Below, piece by piece: positions 54,126 through 64,000 of a DNA stretch of 64,000 nucleotides (positions are counted from its first letter, which is position 1; each line of letters opens with the position of its first letter). Under the pieces are notes generated by a model. It had not been told where the DNA came from, did not search any database, and saw only the letters and a list, made by a program, of their open reading frames with translations. Both the position numbers and the translations under genes were made by a program. This DNA is from Chrysoporthe austroafricana (Eukaryota > Ascomycota > Sordariomycetes > Diaporthales > Cryphonectriaceae): the NCBI GenBank assembly GCA_001051155.2, contig JYIP02000003.1:3038001-3102000 (forward strand). The letters are read 5' to 3'.

Positions 54126-57100
54126 ATGTCGTCTCCCGCTTGGCTCGACTCCCTCACCGAGAGCTGGCCTTCCCTGCCAGCATCCCCCGAGAGGTCCCAA
54201 CCTCCCACGAGAAACGGCACCGCGGCGTCCAGCTTCAAATCCCCCGGGACCAAGATTCCTCGACCGCGCAGCAGCCCGGCCGCCGAGAGGAAGTTCGCCG
54301 CGACGCCCGCCCGAAATAGTAGTATTGTCCTCAACGAGCGAACCCCGAGCGACATCAATATCCCCGTCTCGTCCATCAACAAGCACACCCCCTCCAAGCT
54401 CTCCCGCGAGATTAGGCAACCCTCTTACCGCGGCCACCGCGCGACCAAGTCCGATTTCGATTCGCCTACCGGCTCCGTCGTACACAACACCGTGCAGCAC
54501 AGGTCGACCAGCTCGTCGCCAGGGAAGGACAATGGCAATACGCCAGAATACAGGCGCAGGCTGATCTACGGCGGTCTTGCCTATGGCGAGCAGCGCGACC
54601 TGTTTACATCCGCAGCTAACGGTCTGGAGGGCATGTTCAAACCGCCAGTCCCGAGCATACCAAGCCGGTCTTCCTTTGCGCAGCCAGCGGCTGGCGACGC
54701 CCACCAACGGCCTCGAAACGAGATAGCTCTTCCATCTAGCCCACCTGCACAAGCCCAAGGGTATTCAGACTACGATACGCAGAGCGATCGATCCACCGAT
54801 GAGGAACTGCCACCGCAGGAACAACCCCACCAGTCCAGAAGTCGGCCGATAAGATACAGGTTGAATGACGAAGGCTCGGCGGATTTTACTCAGAACAGCA
54901 TTATGTCCAGTCCTCCGCGAATTTCCCCGGGTCGATCGAGCCAGCTGTCGCCATTTTCCAGGCCACTGGAGGTGCCGGACGGCGGGTCGCGGAAGGTCAG
55001 CAATCAGAGTGCAGCCCGACATGAGGACTTCAGCCCTATCCTGATTGCTAAAAAGGCCAGCGACGATGGGAAGATTGACTTTGCACCAGTGGGCATCTCT
55101 GCATCAGAATTGCAGCAGCGTCTGGAGAAGCTACAAATCAACCCATCGCTCAGCGATTCAGAGGAGAGTGGTTCTCAGGCTGTAGGGAATTCCTCCAACA
55201 CGGACGCCGTAGAGGGTCTGAAGCAGCTCAATAGCTTCGTCAATGTTCGCAGAAGAGGTCGCCCTGCTGAGGACTCTTCCGTTCATAACGCATTTCCGTC
55301 AGGGCTTCGGAACACGTCGGACATGTTTCCAGAGTCATCCTTGCAGGCAAGCACGCCGAAACAGTTTCCGAGCATACGCATACATGAGCCAGACGGCATC
55401 AATGGGCAGTCTCAGACACCATCAGTCCCTGCCGCTCCATTCCCAAGCCCGGACAAGAAAGCACTTCAGGCCGCAGGCGCACGTAGCAGTCCGCTGAAGC
55501 TGTTTGGGCCATACGATACCTTTACCAATCAGACATTACTCAGAAGGATCAGCCAATTTGAGGACCCGAATTCTTCGCCTGGCTCAGAGCATCCCCTGGA
55601 CGAGCGGAAGGCATCGATGGATGTGTTAAGGCACATGGTCAAGCCAACATCTCGCATACCATCGGCGGCGGCTGGGGCAGCTCCCCGGGTCGAAGAGCCT
55701 CATAAACAACCTACCCGATCTTTTAGTCAATTTGGGGCGGGAGAGTTGGATGGATATGCGTTCACTAAGGACTTCACCCGGCTTTCAACCGAGTCAGGAG
55801 ATGGCTCAATCTTGCATCATTCCGTTCCATTCGAGCCTGCGAACAACTTCTCACCACCACCCGCCAACAATATTGTGATTGGGAAGCGCCGTCAGAAACC
55901 AGAGTCCACGTCTTCGACACAGGGTACGGCTGCCTCACGGGAAGTTGCTGGACGGTCAATCAAGACTCTTGCGACGCCTCACCAAGGAGATTTGGCTGTA
56001 GAAATCAAAAGGCACCGGACTTCACCCACAAAGAACCCTACGCCAAAGCGCAGAAGAACGCTGCACCAATCTGACATTGCGTTCGGCGTTGAAGATGAAT
56101 TGTTGCTGGAGCCGCCTCAGGACCCTCTGCAACTGCAGCTTCTCGTTGGCAAAAAACGGAAAGACTCACGCGTCGGTGACAAGCAACGGACAACTAATGG
56201 CGATGTTCTGGCATCTCGCCAATTACCCCGTCCACGGACCCCAACCCCGAGCCAACCATCGTCTCTCCGAAGAGAAATTCATCTCAGTCCAGATAGTTTC
56301 CTCGAGCAAGAGATCGCCAAGCTGCCACGCAATGTCCATGGGAAGACCGAGCTTCAAAAAGCATCCGCTGACGAGAGGAAGCCTTCCATCAGAACCGAAG
56401 ACTATCTTAACGCAGCACATCGGATCATGGCGTACATCAGGGGCAAGAACGGTCTACAGAGTGGCCTTGCGAGCTTGGAAGAATCTGAAGAAGAATTCCA
56501 CAGGAATTTCAGTAATTACACTGTGGACGACGCTTCGTTTCAAGACTCGACTCAAGAGAAGCTTTCGCGGCCACCTAGTCGCGAGGGACAACCCATTACA
56601 AGGGCACCCATGCGACAGGAGGATCCTATCCTAGTGAATCACCTCAAGAAGTACGAGGAACATAGCGACATGGACGACATCATTGCCGCTTCCTTACGCT
56701 CACTCGGTGTTTCTAAGGAAGATATCAAAGCCGTCCAAGTCTTGGAGAAAAATTCCCATAGCTCCAGGTCTGAAAACTCGGACCTCGGAGTCTTGGGTGA
56801 AAGTGTGATCGTCAGCGATCCGCCGAATGTTAGAATTTCGAGAAATGCGCACCGATACGAGTACTCGACAGCTGCAGAACAAGCGGAGCGCTTTCGCCAT
56901 CGCTTCCCGTCCAACGCATCCGGCTCGGAATCCGGATACTCAACAGTTCGAACGGGCTCGTCGCGGAACTCAGACACCAGAAGGACTATTGCTCCAGAGA
57001 GTGTGTCTCATCTCATCCCTGACCAAATCGGTAGCATGGTCCTAGACAAAGAGCTCAAAAGATGGGTCAAGGCCAAACCCCCACAGGCAACACGCACTAA

Positions 57101-59612
57101 GCGTAGCAGCACGCTATTGTCGGAAAACAGCGAAGACGACATTTTTGCTGACATTCCTGACTTGACCGTGGATGTATCCAAGGAGCTGCAAAACTTGAGA
57201 CACAGGAGGGCACAGCAGGGTGCAGCAGGCACGCGAGCTTCCGAGGCTGAAAAGTCCGCAAAGGGTCAGATCAAACTAGATCAGGGCAGCGGACTCAAGT
57301 CCATACTGGTGAAGGATCTCGGAGACAGACAGAGCAAGCATGACGCATCAAGATCGCCCAGCAGGCTAATGAAGCAGTTCGTCGAGGCTGATGACGAGGA
57401 CGTGGAGAACGAGATCACCATACATAACGATCGTCTGGATGATTCTTCGCCCAAGCGGCGAACACAAGTCAATTTCTCGTCGCCTGTCTCCATCGTCATA
57501 CAAGACATGCATGTGGGTGAATTGTCTGAGGATCAAGAAGCCAGCATTATTGAACCTATTATCTTGAATCTACCCCAGCCTACAGAGCGAACTGGTCGTC
57601 GGAATGTCTCGTTCCAGTCAATTAACAGCAATAACGTCCCCCGACCACGAAGCTCTTCTAGTGCACAGTTGCGACATATGCCGGTCCAGGGCGAGTCTTT
57701 CGTGCCACGGCCAGTCTCTGTTATCGAGGAACAGGAAGAAGATAGCCAGGGGGAAAAGACCAGCGGCAGCAGGGAGCTCAGCGTCGTTGTTGAACAAAAT
57801 CTTGCCGAACAGCCGTCGAAGCCAAGGCCTCGCCAAACCAGTCTGAACATCCTAGTTTCGGCTCCGTCTCGACCGAAATCACAGCCCCGGCCGGAGAACG
57901 CAGAGATCATCAGCCACTACGTTGGAGACCTATCGTTGACTCGTTTATCAGACTTCACCGCCCATCAAGAACAATCGTATGCCTTGGAAGTCAGCTATGT
58001 CCTAGGCGATCACAACCTCGTCACCGGGGATGGGTCTAAACAGCACATGTCTCAAGCCGTTCGCCATCTAGTTGATAAGATTGCAGAGGTGGAAGCCTTC
58101 GAGCCTTTCTGGGAAGACATGAAGGAGATTCAGCTCCGAGATAAGAATTTGAACAGCCTTCACATGCTCGACAGGTTCTGTGGGCGACTTGTGAGGATCG
58201 ATGCTTCTCAGAATTCAATCAGGGCGCTAGATGGCATTCCGTCAACCGTTCGTGAGTTGAAGGTCTCTCACAACATGCTAAGCGATCTTTCTGCATGGGA
58301 TCGCCTCGTAAACCTGCAATATGTCGACATCTCAAACAATAAGATCAGAAGCCTTTCATCCCTTCGAAACCTGGTGCACCTGCGGGATTTGGTGGCAGAC
58401 AACACAGGCTTGGTCAACTTGGACGGCATCAAGTATCACGAGTCCCTGTTGACTGTCCGAGCCAGAGGCAACGCCATCGAGAAGCTTGACTTTGACGGTA
58501 CAAGCTTGCAAAGACTGACGACACTTGACCTCGAGGGCAACAAGATACGAACACTTGAGAATTTACACGAGCTCTCGTCACTTTCCTACCTCAATTTGAA
58601 GGGCAACCAAATGGCCGAATTCGCTCCCAAGGAGGCCATGCCTTTGAAGCATTTAGTAATCAGTGATAACAAGCTCAGGAGCCTCGACCTGACTACGATG
58701 ACAGGCCTTCATTTGGTCTATGCAGACCGCAACAAGTTGACGACTGTCAATGGCCTACGTCAAACCTCACATTTAGACACTCTGTCGCTCAGGGAGCAGG
58801 GCGGATCCAAACCCTTCGACATGGCGACGGTGGCTCGAGCGTACGAGGTGCGAAAACTGTTCCTCTCTGGCAATCGTCTCGGACTGTTCACTCCACCTCG
58901 CGATTTCTTGAATCTTCAACTTCTAGATCTGGCGAACTGCGGCCTTCAGCGACTACCCGATAACCTGGGCGAGATGATGCCCAATCTGCGGGTATTGAAT
59001 CTCAACTTCAATGGCCTCTCGGACATCAGCGGCATTCTGGGCATCCCGAGGCTAAAGCGTCTCTATCTCGCAGGAAATCGATTTGTCGACTTGAAGTCCG
59101 TCCTGAAGGTACTGGCCGAGTTTCCATGGTTGGCCGAGGTTGACCTCCGGGACACCTTTCTCACACAGGGCTTCTACCCGACCGTGCAAATGGTCATCAA
59201 GAAGGAGGAAGATAAAGATAGATCAACCATCGATGCCTTCAGACTACCCGACGCAGATCTGGAGCGCGATTCTAAGTTCTGTTGCCTTCTAGATATGGAT
59301 ACAAGAATTCAGCGCCGCACCCACGAGCGAAAGATAGTCAAGGCGTGTGCGCAGCTTCAGAAATTGGACGGTCTAGCGGTAAACAAGAGGATCAGACATG
59401 TCAAGGACATTGTGTGGAAAACAATGGTCGAGAGGGGCTTGCTGCTGAGGCCAGACGGCTCAGCATTTGATCTGTCGATGGTCACATTGGACGAAGAGCC
59501 GTCCTCGTACGTGGCAAACCTGGACTTTGACGAGAAGTGCACTTCTAAGAGGAAGGGTAAGACGAGGTCTGATGAGAGCGCTCGTTGGGAAGCTGAGGAC
59601 AGTTTTGCGTGA
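54126..59612 (+). CDS. CDC11: Septation initiation network scaffold, Cdc11/Nud1 type
   Basis: Single exon of 1,828 aa starting MSSPAWLDSLTESWPSLP, an N-terminal motif typical of the mould family. The first 1,300 residues are largely disordered and Ser/Pro-rich with many potential kinase sites. From about residue 1,335 to 1,670 there are roughly twelve leucine-rich repeats of the short 22-residue kind (LVRIDASQNSIRALDGIP, LQYVDISNNKIRSLSSL, LTTLDLEGNKIRTLENL, LSYLNLKGNQMAEF), capped by a C-terminal domain to about 1,800. This layout is that of fission-yeast Cdc11 and budding-yeast Nud1, which sit at the spindle pole body and recruit the septation/mitotic-exit kinases. In moulds the pathway triggers septum formation. 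It is larger than both yeast proteins, mainly in the N-terminal half. Confidence 0.9.
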   Translation: MSSPAWLDSLTESWPSLPASPERSQPPTRNGTAASSFKSPGTKIPRPRSSPAAERKFAATPARNSSIVLNERTPSDINIPVSSINKHTPSKLSREIRQPSYRGHRATKSDFDSPTGSVVHNTVQHRSTSSSPGKDNGNTPEYRRRLIYGGLAYGEQRDLFTSAANGLEGMFKPPVPSIPSRSSFAQPAAGDAHQRPRNEIALPSSPPAQAQGYSDYDTQSDRSTDEELPPQEQPHQSRSRPIRYRLNDEGSADFTQNSIMSSPPRISPGRSSQLSPFSRPLEVPDGGSRKVSNQSAARHEDFSPILIAKKASDDGKIDFAPVGISASELQQRLEKLQINPSLSDSEESGSQAVGNSSNTDAVEGLKQLNSFVNVRRRGRPAEDSSVHNAFPSGLRNTSDMFPESSLQASTPKQFPSIRIHEPDGINGQSQTPSVPAAPFPSPDKKALQAAGARSSPLKLFGPYDTFTNQTLLRRISQFEDPNSSPGSEHPLDERKASMDVLRHMVKPTSRIPSAAAGAAPRVEEPHKQPTRSFSQFGAGELDGYAFTKDFTRLSTESGDGSILHHSVPFEPANNFSPPPANNIVIGKRRQKPESTSSTQGTAASREVAGRSIKTLATPHQGDLAVEIKRHRTSPTKNPTPKRRRTLHQSDIAFGVEDELLLEPPQDPLQLQLLVGKKRKDSRVGDKQRTTNGDVLASRQLPRPRTPTPSQPSSLRREIHLSPDSFLEQEIAKLPRNVHGKTELQKASADERKPSIRTEDYLNAAHRIMAYIRGKNGLQSGLASLEESEEEFHRNFSNYTVDDASFQDSTQEKLSRPPSREGQPITRAPMRQEDPILVNHLKKYEEHSDMDDIIAASLRSLGVSKEDIKAVQVLEKNSHSSRSENSDLGVLGESVIVSDPPNVRISRNAHRYEYSTAAEQAERFRHRFPSNASGSESGYSTVRTGSSRNSDTRRTIAPESVSHLIPDQIGSMVLDKELKRWVKAKPPQATRTKRSSTLLSENSEDDIFADIPDLTVDVSKELQNLRHRRAQQGAAGTRASEAEKSAKGQIKLDQGSGLKSILVKDLGDRQSKHDASRSPSRLMKQFVEADDEDVENEITIHNDRLDDSSPKRRTQVNFSSPVSIVIQDMHVGELSEDQEASIIEPIILNLPQPTERTGRRNVSFQSINSNNVPRPRSSSSAQLRHMPVQGESFVPRPVSVIEEQEEDSQGEKTSGSRELSVVVEQNLAEQPSKPRPRQTSLNILVSAPSRPKSQPRPENAEIISHYVGDLSLTRLSDFTAHQEQSYALEVSYVLGDHNLVTGDGSKQHMSQAVRHLVDKIAEVEAFEPFWEDMKEIQLRDKNLNSLHMLDRFCGRLVRIDASQNSIRALDGIPSTVRELKVSHNMLSDLSAWDRLVNLQYVDISNNKIRSLSSLRNLVHLRDLVADNTGLVNLDGIKYHESLLTVRARGNAIEKLDFDGTSLQRLTTLDLEGNKIRTLENLHELSSLSYLNLKGNQMAEFAPKEAMPLKHLVISDNKLRSLDLTTMTGLHLVYADRNKLTTVNGLRQTSHLDTLSLREQGGSKPFDMATVARAYEVRKLFLSGNRLGLFTPPRDFLNLQLLDLANCGLQRLPDNLGEMMPNLRVLNLNFNGLSDISGILGIPRLKRLYLAGNRFVDLKSVLKVLAEFPWLAEVDLRDTFLTQGFYPTVQMVIKKEEDKDRSTIDAFRLPDADLERDSKFCCLLDMDTRIQRRTHERKIVKACAQLQKLDGLAVNKRIRHVKDIVWKTMVERGLLLRPDGSAFDLSMVTLDEEPSSYVANLDFDEKCTSKRKGKTRSDESARWEAEDSFA

Positions 59613-62600
59613 GAAGCGGACGGGGAAAGCGTGTACAGCATACTTTATGAGTCACCGGTGTTTTTGGCATTGGAAAAGGCGCAAAAGGAGAAATATCATG
59701 TCGACAAGGCTTTTTTGAATCGCTGTTTTCACGGGCAATAATAGGTTTACTGGTCTGACTATGTATAACAACTGGAAATCCTTGAGGGGCAAGGGACGGA
59801 TCAAGATACCCAAGGCGGAAAGGGTTCATGATAATGAAGACCGAGCGACTTCTGAGTCGTCTTTTCTACCAACAGCGCTCCAGCCTTGTAAACACGCCTG
59901 TGCACTGCCCAGCGCAAAGTGCTTCAGAAGCTTCCTGCAACTTTGCTATCTACCTGGGGACAGAGTACCGAGGACTGTCCACACAAGCTTTTTCACTTGA
60001 ACGTCATGAGGGCTCTCTCCTGCTCAGCATCTATGACGATGACCCGAACACATCCGTGTCTGCCTGGCTTCGCCACGCAACTGTAGCACTTGCAAGTCAC
60101 AGGTCACAGAGCGACACGCCAGCATACGACGCGCCCTGAGCAGCACCAAGCCAACAGCGCCCCCCAGAGATCGGATCAGGTCAAGCGAGCACCACAGCGT
60201 GTCCACATGGACCTCATACCGTCTGTGGCTGGCTAGCTGGCTGGCTGCATGCTGCATCGTCTGGAGGCCTGCCGTACGAGAATTACAACCACCCTACCCT
60301 CCCCCGCCTCCGGGTACTTCGAAGGGTGTCAGTCAGAGGCCGTATATGTCTCAGTCCCTCTCTCTCTCTTGCGGGTTACAGAATGGAGGGGGTAAGTGGG
60401 TGGGGGAGAGGCAAACTTTATGACGGAGAGATCTGGGAAACGTTACAGCCCAGGCCAGATGACGAGCTCGACAGCGACACCATCATTAAAAGATCATGAG
60501 CTGCGAGAAGCTGGGACGCGTGGCGGGGAAGAAGGCCCAGCCAGGGCGGTGATCAGGCGCTCGAGGGCCCCCGGCTTGTGTATCTTCCGGGACTACCGGC
60601 GCAGCGCATCGTCACCCCCCCCATCCCCCTCCATTATCCTTTTCTCGAAGAGCGAGATCGTCGTTGTATGTGATCGCCTTGGTGGTGTAGGAAGCGTGAC
60701 GAGCCGTCCACCAGCCGCCAGAGAGGTAAGGCAGCGAGAGCGAGCGTGTGTACAACACCGACTAAGTAGCTCAGCTGGAAACCCTGAAGGCCGAACCAGA
60801 GCTGCTGAGCCAGTCACCGGGCTGGGAACGGCTTGCGACTGGGTACACTGTGAAATGAATTCCGGAGAAGGGCCGCGTCAGGCGCTTCGGTAGTGGTCTT
60901 GAGGTGTGGATGGTGGGTGGCGGGTCTTGTCCGACGCGGTGCCCTGCCATGGCACCTCGCTAGAGGGCTAAAAAAATAAAGACGACGACCAAAAAAGAAA
61001 AAAACTGGGCAGGATCGCCTGGGCCTGCGAACGCCTGGTGCATATCCGTATGCATGCATGCACATCCCCGTGGGGAGGGGGGGAAGGGAAGTGCCAGGCG
61101 ATCGCTGCGACCCTGACTGGCGAGGTGAGCCGCAGCGGAGATTGTAGTAAGAACAGGACAGCACTTGAGTCTCCACGAGTTCAGTCCATGGTCAGCGTGT
61201 GATTCCAAGAAAATTCCTGGCATAGTGGTTGCATTAGGCTGGAGAAGGGTGGAGCGAGAAAAACGCGCTCCTTGAACGCCTTCGCTGGGCAACGGTTCGG
61301 ACAAGGCCAGAGAGAGAAGAAAAGTTGAGGAGGGTGTGCTAGGATAAGAGGGATATCGTTTTGACGAGCGAGAACATCGTAATGGAGAGAACATAGTGGT
61401 CCGCGCCATCCGCTGGTAAATCTCGTGAAACCTTGAAGACTGTGCAAGGTAACGTCGAACATGAGCATCATGGAGGGGCGGAACTGCTTGTCTCAGACCT
61501 GCCACCCTCTCCCCACCACCTTCAAGTGAGTGATGACGAGGGCGGCCAGTCGCGAGACAAGAAGGTGTGGCTGCAGGACAGGAGAGTCATATGCTGTGTG
61601 TCGCACTCTCCGGACCAGGGTGGGTTGACGATTTGAGGGTTCTTCTTGCCTATCATTCACGCACACGGCCTGTTTCTAGCCTCAAGGAAACGAAGGAAGG
61701 TAGATATTCAGGGACCACACCAGACAGCGACGGGGCTAGCCCACTTGGATTCTGAGGTCGGCACCGTTGCCACGGGTGTGTGGCATTGAGTAAGAGTCTG
61801 AGGGTCACTCGGCCCCAGGCACGCATCCACCAAAGGCCTCTGGCAACCTCCTCTGCCACCCCTCCAATAAGTGCATACACATCCAGACACGAGCTCGACC
61901 CGGTTGAGCCTACACCCACATCTCGAGACTGCACAGCAAGGCGCAGCTAACGCCGGGCTCCCGCTCGGATCGGCCGGAAGCTGCAGCATTGCAAAACAGA
62001 TGGAAGCGAAGGCTGCGAGGCTAGCAGGCCGTCCGCCCTCCTATGCGCCTCTGTTGGTCGAGCCGTGGTCTTTTCCGGCGGACGGGTCATCGAGGATCGA
62101 GTAAAGGTGCTGACGAGGAACGGAAGGTCTCATTCGTACTCGTGCGCATTAAAGCAGAGCTCCCGCACCGTGTACGCCAATAACATGACGTGCATTAACA
62201 GCGAAGGGACTGGCTGCGATTCTTGTAGCGGAGGCTGCTAGCAGCAGCGATACCCGCCCGAGGTAGGACATGGCGCCCTGTTGCGATAAGTGCTGACGGA
62301 TGGGATGGGTGAGTAGGCCAGCCACGCCGCAATGGAGGAAAGCTGCGAGTCTAGCCTCCGCGGGAGGAAAGGCAGAAGCCGTCCCAGCCATTGTGGCTGA
62401 CGCTGGTGAGCGCAAGACCTGGGCACGCACACACGACGCGTGAGAGGATGTGCTGAGCGATGATGCTGCCGTCCCATCGTCGCGGGCGCCCCTTTCGCAG
62501 AAGCTTGTGCTGGAAATGTGAGTGGGCCCGTACAGTGGCATCCTCCGTCTGCGGTATGTGAGCTATCACGTCGTGGCGGGGGGAATCGGAGCAGTCATCA

Positions 62601-64000
62601 TCATAATGACGAATGGACTCCAGTCGGCGCATCCCCAGGCTTGATCCTTAATGTTCCTTGCCCCGTACCTGCTGACACACAGCGGTCACTGACTGGCCTG
62701 CCCGTCACACAACCGAGCCCGACTGCCGGCCGGGCGGGCAGGGTCGCCAGCTATAGCCGTGGCCGCGGTCGGTTCTCATCTGCGTCGCGTTGCGTCGCGC
62801 TGCGCTGCTTGCATGCATTGCATGAGGCACATATTGGCGGCTCAAGGAGGGCCGGCGGCGGCGGTGATTCGACGGGGCGCGGCTGCCCAGGTCTGAGGGT
62901 ATGCAGGTTTTTACGCTTCGGGAATGGCCCGCCTTTAAGGAGTGGGAATGGCTTGGCTCAGGATGGGGAAGGGGGAGGATGTGATGCTTTGCTCGATGCG
63001 AAGATCGCTGGTGATGAGACCATGGCGAAGACGACAGTCTGGCTCCGGGACGGCGCCGTTCCTCCCAGCTGCGTACCCGCGAGTAGCGACCCGTGTGCTG
63101 AAGCTGAGTGACGATATGAACCGTAGGCCCGGGCTCTGGCGTCAAGCATCTTCTTGCCTTCCTGCCTGCTTGTCCCGCGAGGCGTGTTTCGTGGATGCTT
63201 GGTTTCTTCCTAAGCCCCCCTCCCCCCAGGTTCTGCAACCTGGTGGAGTCCGGGGCCCCAGGTGTGGCGTCCCCACTGTGACTCTGGGAATACGGGGCTT
63301 GGGCAGATACCATAACAGGTCGTGCTGTCGTACGGCGACAGTTGCTTGTGGACCTGATAAACGCCGCTTCCCATCAGGCCTTCCTGTGTAACGTCTGGCC
63401 AGCATCTCGTGTGCCACGAGGGACAGCGGCTCCGGGTGGCTCTCCATGTAACCTCCAACGAGCCGTTTGGGCTGGGCCCTGATACTTGGCGTAAGCTGAC
63501 CGACCACGGCAAACAGCGACAGTGGTGATACAAAGGCGAGGCCCGTGGGACGAAGGCCGTAAGCGCGAGCTCTCAAGTGCGAACGAGTACGAAGGCCCCG
63601 CCGGCGTGCGTGGCTACCGCTCACTCTCCTTGCGCGCGTGTCTGTAGCGACCTGCGGACCCGATCCTTCGGCACCGAGAGTCTGGATAGTGGCTTGCCGC
63701 CTCAGTAAGCCCTAAGCCCAGCTGTCACGGATGGAGGATAGAGATCAACAGAGGATCATTAGCAGAGAACCATGGAAGACCGGTACGCCGGGCTATGCGC
63801 AAGACACGGGCCCAGTGGTGTCTCGCCAAGGGTGCGGCATGCCGTTTACCCAGTGCTTCAATCTGTGACAATCTTCCCGAAGGCGTCGGAAGGGGTCATG
63901 GGTCTCTGACCTCGCGCCCAAGTGATAAATTGATGAGCCGGCCACTGGCGGCCCTGACGGCGAATGAGACGCCCAGCCTAGTACCACATTCAAATGAGGC
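59613..64000. other. Right flank, 4.4 kb without a recognisable gene
   Basis: Open frames are short, overlapping and Arg/Pro/Ser-rich without motifs. The composition is GC-rich with purine-rich stretches (for example 60,400-60,700). The first few hundred bases should contain the CDC11/NUD1 3' end. The rest may be the upstream region of a gene beyond the window. Confidence 0.5.

Overview
This window is nuclear DNA from a filamentous ascomycete (Pezizomycotina), most likely a Sordariomycete. The reasons are GC-rich coding DNA, short introns (54-94 bp, one of 174 bp) with GT donors and CTRAY branch sites, and a gene set typical of moulds: cutinase, GH128 glucanase, long-form Kcs1, Cdc11/Nud1 scaffold, a Pex22-like protein and a Q-rich Spt20. 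I saw no rRNA, tRNA, CRISPR array or bacterial-type operon. Thirteen genes are well supported and one small one is tentative. All coordinates come from reading frames and splice signals in the sequence; no transcript data were available.

Layout. 1-2,004: GC-rich non-coding DNA with short tandem repeats. 2,005-3,264 (+): secreted GH128-type glucanase. 5,390-7,843 (-): F-box-like/leucine-rich-repeat protein, followed downstream by a 107-bp tandem repeat. 8,777-10,272 (-): mitochondrial acetylornithine aminotransferase (ARG8). 11,753-14,061 (+): membrane-linked alpha/beta-hydrolase of the hormone-sensitive-lipase type. 14.1-27.4 kb: a gene-poor stretch holding only a cutinase (+), a C2H2 transcription factor (-) and a small cysteine-rich ORF (+). 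27,373-29,114 (-) eIF2B-gamma (GCD1) and 29,687-31,052 (+) PEX22-like share a divergent promoter. Then come SPT20 (+), ATG27 (+) and a peroxisomal enoyl-CoA hydratase/isomerase (+), followed by KCS1 (-). After a 4.1-kb gap come a 1,261-aa unknown protein (-) and, divergent from it, the septation scaffold CDC11/NUD1 (+). The last 4.4 kb has no recognisable gene.

Functional threads. Two genes touch general amino-acid control. ARG8 is an arginine biosynthesis enzyme of a class controlled by Gcn4/CPC1, and eIF2B-gamma belongs to the complex that sets GCN4 translation in yeast. Both upstream regions contain a TGACTCA motif, although such 7-mers also occur by chance every several kb. Two genes are peroxisomal: the Pex22-like membrane anchor, and the isomerase ending in AKL. 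ATG27 ends in the tyrosine sorting signal YSAV. The most interesting unexplained items are three perfect inverted repeats packed into 69 bp of the eIF2B-gamma/PEX22 promoter, and the 1,261-aa protein with repeated TQDL motifs plus two RVxF-like sites next to the septation scaffold.
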